Of a stretch of 64,000 bases of DNA, positions 17,233 through 26,053 are shown piece by piece. The notes below the pieces were generated by a model, which saw only the letters and a list, made by a program, of their open reading frames with translations, ran no database searches and was not told the origin of the DNA. Each line of letters begins with the position of its first letter. Position 1 is the first letter of the stretch. The stretch lies in NCBI RefSeq assembly GCF_013280595.1, contig NZ_JAAATY010000010.1:229120-293119 (forward strand). Reading direction: 5' to 3'. A program made the translations under genes and the position numbers. The DNA comes from Kibdelosporangium persicum. Its GTDB lineage: Bacteria; Actinomycetota; Actinomycetes; Mycobacteriales; Pseudonocardiaceae.

Positions 17233-18705
17233 ATGACAAACGAGACCACCCTGTCCGCCCCAGCCGTCGCGAGCACCGATCGCCGAGCCGGGCCCGCGAC
17301 GGGATTCCGGCGCCCGGCCGCGGCATTGGCGCTGCTGGCCTTCGCTCAGCTGATCATTTCGCTGGACTACAACATCGTGTACGTGGCGCTGCCGCAGATC
17401 GGCTCGACGCTCGGTTTCTCGGCACAGACGCTGCAATGGGTGGTCAGCGCCTACGCGGTCGCGTTCGGTGGGTTCCTGCTGCTGGGCGGGCGGGCCGTGG
17501 ATCTGTTCGGCCCGCGCCGCTTGTTCGTGCTGGGGCTGGCGGTGTACGCGGTGGCGTCGCTGGCCGGCGGTCTGGCCACCGCGCCACTGCCCTTGGTGGC
17601 GGCCCGCGCGGCACAAGGGCTTGGCGGCGCGTTGCTGTTCCCCGCGACACTGGCCCTGGTCTCGACCGGGTTCGCCGAAGGCCGCGAGCGCAACCGCGCC
17701 TACGCGGTGTGGGGCACGGCCGGTGGCAGCGGCATGATCCTCGGTTCGCTGCTCGGAGGCGTGCTGACCGACGCGTTCGGCTGGACGGCGGTCTTCTTCG
17801 TCAACGTGCCGTTGGCAGGCGCCGCCGCCCTGCTGGCCCTGCCGCTGATTCCCCGCCGCACCGCGCGGCGGACCGGCCGCCGGTTCGACGTGGCCGGGGC
17901 GCTCACCGCGACCGCCGGGTCCGCGCTGCTGGTGTTCGCGCTCGTGCAGGCACCCGAGTCCGGGTGGACAGCACTGCCCGTGCTGGCCGCCGCGGTGGCC
18001 GGCGTGCTGTTCCTGGCGGCGTTCGCGGTCATCGAGGTTCGCAGTGCCGATCCCTTGCTGCCACTGAAACTGCTGCGCCGCCGAGACCTCGGCACCGGTG
18101 CGCTGGTCACGTTCCTGTACATGGGGACGTTCGGCACGCTGTTGTACTTCCTGACTGTCTACTTCCAGGTGGTCCACGGCTACGACGCGCTGCGCACCGG
18201 CCTGGCCTTCCTGGTGCCGATGGCCGCCATCGTCGCCGGGTCGCAACTGGGCGGGCGGCTGGCGACAGCGCGTGGCCCCCGTACCGCCATGATCGCCAGC
18301 CTGGTGGTCGGCGGCCTCGGCACACTGCTCGTCGGTGTGAGCCTGTCCACCGGTGGCTCCTACTTGGCGCTGCTGCCCGGCCTGATCGTGCTCGGCATCG
18401 GCCAGGGCGCGGGCTACACGCTGATGTTCGGCGCCGCCACCGCCGCGACTCCCGCCGACCAGCAGGGCGTGGCCTCCGCGGTCGCGTCGACCACCCAGCA
18501 GGTCGGAGGCGCCGTCGGCCTGGCCGTCCTCGTCGCCGTGGCAGGCGCCGCCACCAGCGGTCTGACCGGCGAGGCCCTGCGTACCGCCACCACCGAGGGA
18601 GTGCGCGCGGCCGTGTTCGTCGCGGCCGCCGGAATCGCCCTCACCGCCCTTGCCGCCCTCGGCTTCACCCCCACCCGTCGCCACAACACCGGCACAGCCG
18701 CCTGA
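17233..18705 (+). CDS. MFS efflux transporter, DHA2 (14-TM) type
   Basis: A 490-residue drug:proton antiporter of the 14-helix subfamily. The N-terminal motif with ALLAFAQLIISLDYNIVYVA is the standard first helix with the D1 aspartate. The antiporter motif C-like segment GSGMILGSLLGGVLTDAFGW is near residue 160. Many hydrophobic segments follow through to the C-terminus. Followed 20 bases later by a flavin oxidoreductase gene in the same operon, and divergent from MocR. Probably exports a small toxic compound or antibiotic; the substrate is unknown. Confidence 0.92.
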   Translation: MTNETTLSAPAVASTDRRAGPATGFRRPAAALALLAFAQLIISLDYNIVYVALPQIGSTLGFSAQTLQWVVSAYAVAFGGFLLLGGRAVDLFGPRRLFVLGLAVYAVASLAGGLATAPLPLVAARAAQGLGGALLFPATLALVSTGFAEGRERNRAYAVWGTAGGSGMILGSLLGGVLTDAFGWTAVFFVNVPLAGAAALLALPLIPRRTARRTGRRFDVAGALTATAGSALLVFALVQAPESGWTALPVLAAAVAGVLFLAAFAVIEVRSADPLLPLKLLRRRDLGTGALVTFLYMGTFGTLLYFLTVYFQVVHGYDALRTGLAFLVPMAAIVAGSQLGGRLATARGPRTAMIASLVVGGLGTLLVGVSLSTGGSYLALLPGLIVLGIGQGAGYTLMFGAATAATPADQQGVASAVASTTQQVGGAVGLAVLVAVAGAATSGLTGEALRTATTEGVRAAVFVAAAGIALTALAALGFTPTRRHNTGTAA

Positions 18706-18725
18706 ATCACGTGAAGGAAAAGATC

Positions 18726-20030
18726 ATGAACGGTGTGAACACTCTGCGCTCTGTCGTCCGCGGTCGCGTCCTGCTGCCGAACGACTCCGATTTCGACGCC
18801 GCCCGCCGCCCGTGGAACCTCGCCGTGCAGCAACCGGTGGTGGCGGTGGTCGAGGCCGCGGACGCCGACGATGTCGCCGCGCTCGTCCGTCACGCCCGCG
18901 CCGCCGGGCTGAGCGTCGCCGTCCAGCCGAACGGGCACGGGGCCACCGGACGCACCGAGGGCACGATCCTGCTGCGCACCGGAAGGCTGGACACGCTACG
19001 GATCGACCCTGCCCGCCGCCGCGCCCACGTCGGCGCCGGTGTGCCGTCGGGCCGGGTGCAAGCCGCCACAGCGCCGCACGGGCTGACCGGCCTGCCCGGT
19101 AGTTCCCCGATCGTCAGCGTCACCGGCGTCGCCCTCGGCGGCGGACTGAGCTGGTTCGGCCGCGCCCACGGCTGGGTCGCCGACAGCGTGACCGCCTTCG
19201 ACATCGTCGACACCGAGGGACAGCAGCGGCACGTCACGGCGGAAACGGACGGGGAGCTGTTCTGGGCGCTGCGCGGTGGAGGCGGGGACTTCGCCATCGT
19301 CACCGCCCTCGAACTGGCCCTGCATCCCGCGCCGCGCCTGTACGGCGGCCGCATCCTGTGGAAAGCCGACCGGGCACCCGAGGTCATGGAGGCCTACCGG
19401 CAGATCACCGCCACCGCCCCCGACGAGCTGACCGTTTGGCTGGATCTGCTGCACTTCCCCGGCGCCGACCCCATGGTCGCCGTCGACGCCACGTATCTCG
19501 GCGACGAAAGCGAAGCGCGTGATCTGCTCAGCCCACTGCATCGCCTCGCGCAGCCGTTGTCGGACACGACGCGGACCATGCCGGTCTCCGAACTCGGCAC
19601 CATCACCGCCGAACCCACCAACCCCGGCCCGGGACTCTCCCGCGCGGAACTGCTGACCGAACTGGACGACGTCGCCGTCAAAGCACTGCTCGCCGACCCC
19701 ATCGCCCCGCTGCTGAGCGTCCAGCTGCGGCACCTCGGCGGCGCGTTCACCCGCCCGTCCGACACGCCGCACGGCCCGCTCACCGAGCCCTACGCCCTCT
19801 ACATGTTCGGCATCCCCAGCGACCCGGCGACCGCCAAGGCCGTCGCCGCCAGACAACACGGTCTCGCGGAAGCCCTGCCCGTCAGCGGCCGCAAACCGTT
19901 GACGTTCCTCAACCCGAGCGAGTCCGTGGCCGATGCCTTCGCCCCCGGCACCGTCGCACGCCTGCGCCACCTCAAGAACCACCACGACCCGCACAACACC
20001 ATCCGCAGCAACTTCCCCGTCCACGGTTGA
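18726..20030 (+). CDS. FAD-linked oxidoreductase, berberine-bridge-enzyme (PCMH) type
   Basis: A 434-residue FAD_binding_4/BBE enzyme. The FAD domain shows AVQPNGHGATGRTEGTILLR and GGGLSWFGRAHGWVADSVTA; the C-terminal BBE motif is HDPHNTIRSNFPV, in place of the common DPxNxFR. The histidine often used for covalent flavin attachment is present in NGHG. Spaced GAAGGA 8 bases before the ATG. It follows an MFS pump, so it may inactivate or modify the exported compound. No signal peptide, hence probably cytoplasmic. Confidence 0.9.
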   Translation: MNGVNTLRSVVRGRVLLPNDSDFDAARRPWNLAVQQPVVAVVEAADADDVAALVRHARAAGLSVAVQPNGHGATGRTEGTILLRTGRLDTLRIDPARRRAHVGAGVPSGRVQAATAPHGLTGLPGSSPIVSVTGVALGGGLSWFGRAHGWVADSVTAFDIVDTEGQQRHVTAETDGELFWALRGGGGDFAIVTALELALHPAPRLYGGRILWKADRAPEVMEAYRQITATAPDELTVWLDLLHFPGADPMVAVDATYLGDESEARDLLSPLHRLAQPLSDTTRTMPVSELGTITAEPTNPGPGLSRAELLTELDDVAVKALLADPIAPLLSVQLRHLGGAFTRPSDTPHGPLTEPYALYMFGIPSDPATAKAVAARQHGLAEALPVSGRKPLTFLNPSESVADAFAPGTVARLRHLKNHHDPHNTIRSNFPVHG

Positions 20031-20056
20031 TGACCGGCTCCACAAGGGACAGTTCA

Positions 20057-20084
20057 GACCGCCAGCCACCCCGGGCTGGCGGTC
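20057..20084. terminator. Perfect 11-bp hairpin between convergent genes
   Basis: GACCGCCAGCC and GGCTGGCGGTC around a 6-base loop, 27 bases after the flavoenzyme stop and touching the stop of the small membrane protein gene. Confidence 0.7.
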
Positions 20085-20283
20085 AACCGCGGGCCGCGTC
20101 GTCGGTACGCACGCTCTTGTAGACGCCGTACAAGGTCTCCAGTCCGCCGACGATCATCAGGACCACGCCGATCTTGGACGGCGTGAAGATGAAGATCTCC
20201 TCGTCGAGCCCGAACAACCAGAGCCCCAAGCCCACCAGGAAGGTGATCGAACCGGTAATGAGCGTCTTACGGGCTGGGGTCAT
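20083..20283 (-). CDS. Small two-helix membrane protein (DUF5708-like)
   Basis: A 66-residue protein with two predicted transmembrane helices (ITGSITFLVGLGLWLFG and IGVVLMIVGGLETLYGVY) joined by a short loop (DEEIFIFTPSK). The pattern resembles the actinobacterial DUF5708 family of unknown function. The ATG at 20283 has GGAAGGA upstream and gives the compact family-like form; longer in-frame starts lack ribosome sites. Confidence 0.7.
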   Translation of the reverse strand: MTPARKTLITGSITFLVGLGLWLFGLDEEIFIFTPSKIGVVLMIVGGLETLYGVYKSVRTDDAARG

Positions 20284-20410
20284 GAGAGTCCTTCCCACCA
20301 CGAGGAACTGGCGCACTGAATCGTCACCAGACCCTAGCCGGGTGCGGCCCCGCCTGGCCTCCTTCAGGTGGAGGAGACCCGCCTCCATCCTTCGACCGAC
20401 CCCGGCCACG

Positions 20411-21676
20411 TCATCGACGTGGCTGGAAGTAGCGCTTCGTGATGTGCTTGCCGACGGCCTTGCCGAGAGTGGTGCCGTCGACGTCCGCGGAGCGGAAGTG
20501 GATGCCCGCCCAGATGCGGGCTTCCACGACCTCCGCGGTGGCCTGCGAGAAGCTCCGGAAGTGCCGGGTGGTGCCGCTGTCGACGCTGAACGCGCTGAAG
20601 GAGACCTTGTCCCGGCCGAAGAAGTGGGCGTATGCCGTCATTTGCGCGGCGGTGCGGCAGGTGTGGCCGGAGGGGTAGTCGGGGTTCGGCGGGGTGACCA
20701 CCAGCGGCGTCCAGGTGGGGTCCGCCGTGGTCGCGGGGTTCCCGTCGGTGCCGGCGGTTCGGATGGCGGTGATCGGCCGCCAGAAGTGCCAGAACTCCTT
20801 GTCGTTCGCGCACGCGATCGCGCCGTCCGTGCCGGTGAAGTCGGCCAGCGCGTAGAAGCGTGCGGTCTCCAGCACACTGAGTTTCTGGGTGACGGCGAGG
20901 TCGCGTTTCATTCCCCAGCTGACCGAACGGCGGTCGTGCCACCAGAGCGCCGCATCCGTCTGGTCCGCGGTGCGGACCGTGCTCGTCGCCGAACCGACCC
21001 GTTTGACCTCGTCGAAATCGCGGGTGTACGCCTGGCTTGTCACCGCCGGTGGCCCTGGGGTACGGAACATCGTCGCGTCCGGAATGGCGAACGGCTTCAG
21101 GAAACCGACCCAGGCGCCGGTGTTCTCGAAGCCCGGCGGGGTCGGGCGATACTCACCTGGCTCGGTCCCGACGGTCCAGGGCCGCGGGTCGAACGCGCCG
21201 TCGTTCAGCCGTGACTTGATCATCGCGGCGGCGGCCTGTTCGCCGACGCGGACGCCACCGCGCTCCGCCGGGCCGTCCGGGATGCCGGCGAGCCACTCGT
21301 CGTACTGCGCGCGAAGTCTTTCCCGCTGTTCCGGGAAAATAGCGTCCAGTACCCGGTAGGCGGCTGTGCCGACAGCGGCGTCCGTCGACTCGCGGCCGCT
21401 GGCGCGCGGAGCGACGAGGTACGGCTCATAGGGGGTGCCTGCGATCGCGTTCACCGCGTCGTAGACCGCGCCGCTGACCATGGCGAACCCGCGCCCGGCG
21501 ATCTGCGGCGGCGCTTGCTGCGCGACGTCCCAGATCGCGGTCTGCGCGTTGATGTCCCAGACGACGACAGCGTTCCGCGACGAGGTCACGTCAGCGGCAG
21601 CCGGTGGAACGAGCGTGAGTGGCGCTGTCAGTGCGAGGACCGCTGAAACCGCTACACGGCGAGTTATGACCATCAT
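20411..21676 (-). CDS. Secreted vanadium-dependent haloperoxidase / PAP2-superfamily enzyme
   Basis: A 421-residue protein with an N-terminal signal peptide (RRVAVSAVLALTAPLTLVPP, AAA cleavage). The C-terminal PAP2/vanadium haloperoxidase core has the three motif blocks in order: K-x6-RP in KEFWHFWRPITAIR, YPSGHT, and R-x5-H-x3-D in ARIWAGIHFRSADVD. These ligate vanadate in haloperoxidases or phosphate in phosphatases. The family includes both functions, and no motif here decides. Two adjacent ATGs (21676, 21673). It is divergent from an LPMO gene and has no obvious halogenated-product partner. Confidence 0.85.
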   Translation of the reverse strand: MMVITRRVAVSAVLALTAPLTLVPPAAADVTSSRNAVVVWDINAQTAIWDVAQQAPPQIAGRGFAMVSGAVYDAVNAIAGTPYEPYLVAPRASGRESTDAAVGTAAYRVLDAIFPEQRERLRAQYDEWLAGIPDGPAERGGVRVGEQAAAAMIKSRLNDGAFDPRPWTVGTEPGEYRPTPPGFENTGAWVGFLKPFAIPDATMFRTPGPPAVTSQAYTRDFDEVKRVGSATSTVRTADQTDAALWWHDRRSVSWGMKRDLAVTQKLSVLETARFYALADFTGTDGAIACANDKEFWHFWRPITAIRTAGTDGNPATTADPTWTPLVVTPPNPDYPSGHTCRTAAQMTAYAHFFGRDKVSFSAFSVDSGTTRHFRSFSQATAEVVEARIWAGIHFRSADVDGTTLGKAVGKHITKRYFQPRR

Positions 21677-22034
21677 CAACCCCAGGGCTATCCGTACCGC
21701 ATCAACACCGCTACGCAACGTAGCGCCATGCGACCCGCAGGCGCAATACCGCGACGGTGGTGCCAGCGCCCAGATGACCGGCCGCACGATCGTCTCAAAT
21801 AGACGGTCCTTTCCGGACACTTTGCCGGATCCACTGGCGTGGGCGCTTTCCACGAAAGTTTCGCCCGTCCCGACGACCAAGGGGTCACCGGCGCCGCGCC
21901 GACGACGTTTCGACGGGATCACGCAATGTGTCATTGAAGTTTCGGTCGGTAGCGTATAACCTTGTGACCGATCTGGGAGCGCTCCCAGATTTTCCCTGCT
22001 CATACCTCTCCAGCCGGAGAAGGAGGCCCCACCC
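21677..22034. promoter_or_regulatory. Divergent promoter region with CebR box
   Basis: A 358-bp gap between the haloperoxidase and LPMO genes with no gene. A perfect palindrome CTGGGAGCGCTCCCAG at 21973-21988 contains the 14-bp CebR operator TGGGAGCGCTCCCA known from cellobiose-regulated cellulase genes in streptomycetes. A possible -10 (TATAAC, about 21954) lies just upstream of it. Confidence 0.8.
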
Positions 22035-22694
22035 ATGCGTTTGCGCACCACCTCCGGATCGGTTGCCAGACGGCGCGGAATCCTGGCATTGGTCATCGCC
22101 ACGTTGGCGAGCCTGTTCGTCTTCACGCCGACGGCGTCGGCCCACGGAACCATCGTCGGCCCCGCCACCCGCGCCTACCAGTGCTGGCAATCGTGGGGCA
22201 ACAACCACACCAACCCTGCCATGCAACAACAAGATCCCATGTGTTACCAGGCCTTCCAGGCCAACCCCGACACCATGTGGAACTGGATGAGCGCGCTGCG
22301 GGACGGTCTCGGCGGAAACTTCCAGGGATCGACCCCTGACGGCACGCTGTGCAGCAACAACCTCTCGCGCAACAACTCGCTCAACAACCCCGGGAAGTGG
22401 CGGACCACCAACGTCGGCAGCAACTTCCAGATGCACCTGTACGACCAGGCCAGCCACGGTGCCGACTACTTCCGGGTCTACGTCAGCAAGAACGGGTTCG
22501 ACCCGACCACCCAGCGACTCGGTTGGGGCAACCTCGACTTCATCATGCAGACAGGACGTTACGCACCGGCCAAGGACATCAAGTTCAACGTCCAGACGTC
22601 CGGCTACCGGGGACACCACGTCGTCTTCACCATCTGGCAGGCCTCGCACCTCGACCAGGCCTACATGTGGTGCAGTGACGTGAACTTCGGCTGA
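22035..22694 (+). CDS. AA10 lytic polysaccharide monooxygenase, secreted
   Basis: A 219-residue copper enzyme that oxidatively cleaves cellulose or chitin. Signal peptide ends ...TASA, leaving His37 as the mature N-terminus (HGTIVGPATR), which is the first copper ligand of the histidine brace. The second histidine is probably in DQASHGADYFRVYV. Six cysteines fit the usual disulfides. It ends directly after the catalytic domain with no binding module. A strong AAGGAGG lies before the ATG. The perfect CebR box upstream points to cellobiose-induced expression and so to cellulose as substrate. Confidence 0.93.
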   Translation: MRLRTTSGSVARRRGILALVIATLASLFVFTPTASAHGTIVGPATRAYQCWQSWGNNHTNPAMQQQDPMCYQAFQANPDTMWNWMSALRDGLGGNFQGSTPDGTLCSNNLSRNNSLNNPGKWRTTNVGSNFQMHLYDQASHGADYFRVYVSKNGFDPTTQRLGWGNLDFIMQTGRYAPAKDIKFNVQTSGYRGHHVVFTIWQASHLDQAYMWCSDVNFG

Positions 22695-22722
22695 CCAACC
22701 GGCTCTTCCCGGAGCACAACAA

Positions 22723-22751
22723 GCCCGGCGCCCACTGTGGTGGCGCCGGGC
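22723..22751. terminator. Hairpin after LPMO gene
   Basis: GCCCGGCGCC and GGCGCCGGGC pair around a 9-base loop, 28 bases after the stop codon. Confidence 0.65.
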
Positions 22752-22764
22752 CGCCGGTCGTTTC

Positions 22765-23025
22765 ATGTCCACACGGACCGATCGCCGCTCGATCAAAGGA
22801 GATCGGATAGCCGCGCACGGCATCCGCCGGACGGGGAAGGCCGCCCTCGCCCTGATGAGCGTCGCGCTTTCCGTGCCTTCGCTGACTCCTTCCGCCGCCG
22901 CGGTCACCGCGCTCAGCACGCGCGGCGCGGACGTCTCGACAGCGCAACGGGCGCTCGATCTCGGCGCGAAGTACCACGACGCCAACGTGCAGAACGCTGC
23001 CCGGCAACGGCTGACCCCCTCGTGA
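22765..23025 (+). CDS. Short secreted-type hypothetical protein, probable truncated gene
   Basis: An 86-residue frame with a signal-peptide-like segment (RRTGKAALALMSVALSVPSL, then SAAAV) and about 40 following residues (TQ-poor, ending NAARQRLTPS) that I do not recognise. The stop codon falls inside the left arm of a 48-bp palindromic repeat, so the repeat may have cut a longer gene. It could equally be a small secreted peptide. No ribosome site stands out before the ATG at 22765. Confidence 0.4.
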   Translation: MSTRTDRRSIKGDRIAAHGIRRTGKAALALMSVALSVPSLTPSAAAVTALSTRGADVSTAQRALDLGAKYHDANVQNAARQRLTPS

Positions 23026-23063
23026 GTGTTTATCGGCGTTCTAACCCGGATAAACACTCACGA
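23020..23063. repeat. Palindromic intergenic repeat, copy 1
   Basis: TCGTGAGTGTTTAT ... ATAAACACTCACGA, 14-bp arms around a GC-rich centre. It shares its arms with copies at 24394 and 28287. This copy lies after a short truncated gene. Confidence 0.85.
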
Positions 23064-23364
23064 CACGGATGCCTGGGGTGACCAAAGTGGACGAGTCGCG
23101 GGCACCTGCCTGACACCGCACCCGCCACGCGATCGATCACTCCTGTCCATAAAGGACATTGCTGGTCGATGCTTTCCCGCCAGAAGCCGAAAGCGACCCA
23201 CGAGGGGCGACCAGGCTATTGACAAGCCCGGTCGCGAGAGCCACACTCGTTCGAAACATTTCGGTAACCGCGTCACCAGCGAGAACAGCACGTGCGGGAC
23301 TGCGCCGCACGTTCGCGACCCTGCTCAACCGCACCACAGCTCCGTCCGATCACTGTTCCGCGGA

Positions 23365-23380
23365 ATGTTAACGCTAACAT
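23365..23380. promoter_or_regulatory. LacI-type operator ATGTTAACGCTAACAT
   Basis: A near-perfect palindrome (two central mismatches) with the central CG typical of LacI-family sites, 29 bases before the GH43 start. Probably the binding site of a sugar-responsive repressor. Confidence 0.6.
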
Positions 23381-23409
23381 CACTCTCGGAGGCAGCCGAG
23401 GAGGCACGA

Positions 23410-24381
23410 ATGACCCCATACCGGCTCGTTGTCACATGCCTGTTGGCGACCGTGCTCGCCAGCAGCGTGACGGGTCAACCCACGGCGGAGGCCGACGCCG
23501 CGTATCCCAACCCCGGCCTGGTGACCGGCGACATCAACGTGCACGACCCGACCGTCGTCAAACGATCGACCGGTGGATACCTGGTGGCCCACACCGGAGA
23601 CAACATCCCCCTCAAGACCTCGACCGACCGCATCGCCTTCCGCAACGCGGGTGTCGTCTTCCCCAACGGCGCACCGTGGACGACCACCTACACCGGCGGC
23701 AGCCGCAACCTGTGGGCGCCGGACATCTCCTACCGCAACGGCCAATACTGGCTGTACTACTCGGCTTCCACCTTCGGGTCCAACCGGTCGGCGATCTTCC
23801 TGGCGACCAGTCCCAGCGGCGACTCCGGCACCTGGACCGACCGCGGACTGGTGATCGAGTCGCGTACCTCCGACAACTTCAACGCGATCGACCCGAACCT
23901 CATCGTGGACGACCAGGGCAGGTGGTGGCTGAGCTTCGGCTCGTTCTGGTCGGGCATCAAGCTGGTCGCGCTCAACTCGTCCACGGGCAAACGGGCCGAC
24001 AGCACGATCCGCTCCATCGCCGGGCGCAACGGCGGCGCGATCGAGGCGCCCGTCATCGTCAAACGCGGCTCCTACTACTACCAGTACGTCTCCTTCGACT
24101 ACTGCTGCCGCGGCGCGTCCAGCACCTACCGTGTCATGGTTGGCCGCTCCACCAGCGTGACCGGCCCGTACCACGACCGCAACGGGACGGCGATGACGTC
24201 GGGCGGCGGCACCGAGATCCTCGCCGGTCACGGCAGTGTCCACGGCCCAGGCCATCAAGCGGTGATCGCCGACTCCGACAGCGACATCCTCGTCTACCAC
24301 TACTACGCCAACAACGGCGCGGCCCTGCTCGGCATCAACCTGCTCGCCTATGACTCGGCCGGCTGGCCATACGTCCACTAA
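23410..24381 (+). CDS. GH43 arabinan endo-1,5-alpha-L-arabinosidase, secreted
   Basis: A 323-residue secreted glycoside hydrolase that cuts the arabinan backbone. Signal peptide RLVVTCLLATVLASSVTG. Five-bladed propeller with the three GH43 acids: Asp in NVHDPTVV (general base), Asp in AIDPNLIVDD, and Glu in GAIEAPVIVKRG (acid). The GSFWSGIKL and HQAVIADSD segments fit endo-arabinanases. GAGGAGG sits 5 bases before the ATG. A LacI-type operator lies just upstream and a palindromic repeat ends the unit. Confidence 0.93.
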   Translation: MTPYRLVVTCLLATVLASSVTGQPTAEADAAYPNPGLVTGDINVHDPTVVKRSTGGYLVAHTGDNIPLKTSTDRIAFRNAGVVFPNGAPWTTTYTGGSRNLWAPDISYRNGQYWLYYSASTFGSNRSAIFLATSPSGDSGTWTDRGLVIESRTSDNFNAIDPNLIVDDQGRWWLSFGSFWSGIKLVALNSSTGKRADSTIRSIAGRNGGAIEAPVIVKRGSYYYQYVSFDYCCRGASSTYRVMVGRSTSVTGPYHDRNGTAMTSGGGTEILAGHGSVHGPGHQAVIADSDSDILVYHYYANNGAALLGINLLAYDSAGWPYVH

Positions 24382-24393
24382 GGACCCTACCCT

Positions 24394-24441
24394 CCTCGTG
24401 AGTGTTTATCGGGGTTCTAACCCTGATAAACACTCACGAGG
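24394..24441. repeat. Palindromic intergenic repeat, copy 2
   Basis: CCTCGTGAGTGTTTATC ... GATAAACACTCACGAGG with further pairing inward (GGGTT/AACCC). Strong potential hairpin between two plus-strand arabinan-degrading genes. Confidence 0.85.
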
Positions 24442-24465
24442 GATTAGCTGGAGGGATTGACCACC

Positions 24466-25839
24466 ATGGCTTTCACTCGCCGATCGTTCGCGCGCGCGGC
24501 GCTTGTGTCCACATTGGGCGTCGTGGCCATGCCGCGGATGGCATCGGCAGCATCCAACACCGCGTATCTCATGGCCTACTTCACCGAGTCGCCGAGCTTC
24601 ACCGGTGCCGACTACGGGCTGCACCTGGCCGTGAGCCGGGATGGTCTCAACTGGACCCCGTTGAACCAGAACAACCCCGTGGTCACCCCGACCGCCGGTG
24701 AGATGGGTTTACGTGATCCGTTCGTGTTCCGCAAGCGGGACAACACGTTCGTCGTGCTCGCCACCGACCTCAAAGGCACGGACTTCACCAAGAACAGCCA
24801 GTACCTGCACGTCTGGGACTCAACGGATCTCACGTCGTTCACCGGTTACCGGCGCGTCCGCATGCACACGATGAACACCCACACCTGGGCACCAACGGCC
24901 TTCTGGGACGCCGCCCGAGGGCAGTACGGCATCGTGTATTCGGCCAACAACGGCCGGGACGTGTTCATGGCCAACTACACCAGCGACTTCCGGAGCGTGA
25001 GCGCGCCGCAGGTGTTCTTCAGCCCCAGCTTCGGTGTCCTCGACAGTGACATCGTCGTCGACGGCACGACCACGTACCTGTACTACAAGAACCTGGCCGA
25101 CGGCCTCACCTACGGCGCCAGGTCCACCACCGGTGCTCCGAACAGTTTCACCACGTACACGAGCGGGCTCAAGCAGGGCAACGCCATGGAGGCGCCTCTG
25201 CTGCTCAAAACCAACGAGGGCGGCTGGCGGCTCTGGGCCGACTCGTTCAGCCCGGTCAACGCCGACTACTACGCCTGGAGCTCGTCCAACATCGCGGCCA
25301 ACTCATGGACGCCACTCAACCAGCGGGACTACACGCCACCGTTGAACGCGAAGCACGGTTCGATGCTCGGAATCACCGACGCGGAGTACAACGCCGTCGT
25401 CAACCGCTGGGGCGTGCCGAACTGGGTGCGCCTGAAGTCGTCCAACCTGCCCGACCGGTTCGTCCGGCACGCCGGCTACATCGCCCGGCTCGACGCCTAC
25501 CCGTTCGATCCGTACCAGGACCAGATGTGGCGGATGGTCGCCGGGCTCGCCGACCCGGCCGGAGTGTCGTTCCAGTCGGTGAACGTGGCCAACCACTACC
25601 TACGGCACAGCGGCTACGCCCTCCGGCTGGACCCGGACGACAACACTGCGGCGTTCCGCGCCGACGCGACGTTCCACCGGACCGCGGGCCTGGCCGACTC
25701 GGCATGGACGTCGTTCCGCTCCCACAACTTCCCCACCCACTACCTGCGCCACGCCGACTACCTGCTGCGCATCGATCCGATCAGCTCGTCGTCGAGCCTC
25801 ACCGACCGGCAGGACGCCACCTTCCGCGTCACCCCCTGA
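24466..25839 (+). CDS. Secreted GH43-like arabinosidase with C-terminal AbfB (CBM42) domain
   Basis: A 457-residue secreted enzyme. Tat-type signal (FTRRSFARAALVSTLGVVA, cleavage near ASA). Residues 35-310 form a GH43-like propeller (GLRDPFVFRKRD for the base, DSDIVVDGTTTYLYY, AMEAPLLLK with the acid Glu). Residues 315-457 form an AbfB arabinose-binding trefoil with three repeats marked by RHAGYIARLD, RHSGYALRLD and RHADYLLRID. ATG chosen because GGAGGG is 10 bases upstream; a TTG at 24457 is too close. Works with the preceding arabinanase on plant arabinan or arabinoxylan. Confidence 0.9.
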   Translation: MAFTRRSFARAALVSTLGVVAMPRMASAASNTAYLMAYFTESPSFTGADYGLHLAVSRDGLNWTPLNQNNPVVTPTAGEMGLRDPFVFRKRDNTFVVLATDLKGTDFTKNSQYLHVWDSTDLTSFTGYRRVRMHTMNTHTWAPTAFWDAARGQYGIVYSANNGRDVFMANYTSDFRSVSAPQVFFSPSFGVLDSDIVVDGTTTYLYYKNLADGLTYGARSTTGAPNSFTTYTSGLKQGNAMEAPLLLKTNEGGWRLWADSFSPVNADYYAWSSSNIAANSWTPLNQRDYTPPLNAKHGSMLGITDAEYNAVVNRWGVPNWVRLKSSNLPDRFVRHAGYIARLDAYPFDPYQDQMWRMVAGLADPAGVSFQSVNVANHYLRHSGYALRLDPDDNTAAFRADATFHRTAGLADSAWTSFRSHNFPTHYLRHADYLLRIDPISSSSSLTDRQDATFRVTP

Positions 25840-26053
25840 CCCGGATCGTCTCCACCGAGGAAACGCTGTTCGAGAACGCCCCTGCCAGCGCCGGAAAGCG
25901 ACCATCCGGTGTCTGCGGCGATCGCCGTGGACAACACCGGGAAGGCGTAGTAGAGCGCAAGCCCCAACTGGTGATCTCGGTGAGGCACAGGACGATCAGC
26001 ACTTCGGCGGAGCCCGGCACGCTGATGTGCGCCGGGCTCAGCCGAAGTGCTTG

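Noticed and set aside
20284..20409. Longer start for the small membrane protein (GTG/ATG up to 20409)
   Set aside because: Extra residues are Arg-rich and unlike the family; the ATG at 20283 has a clear GGAAGGA site.
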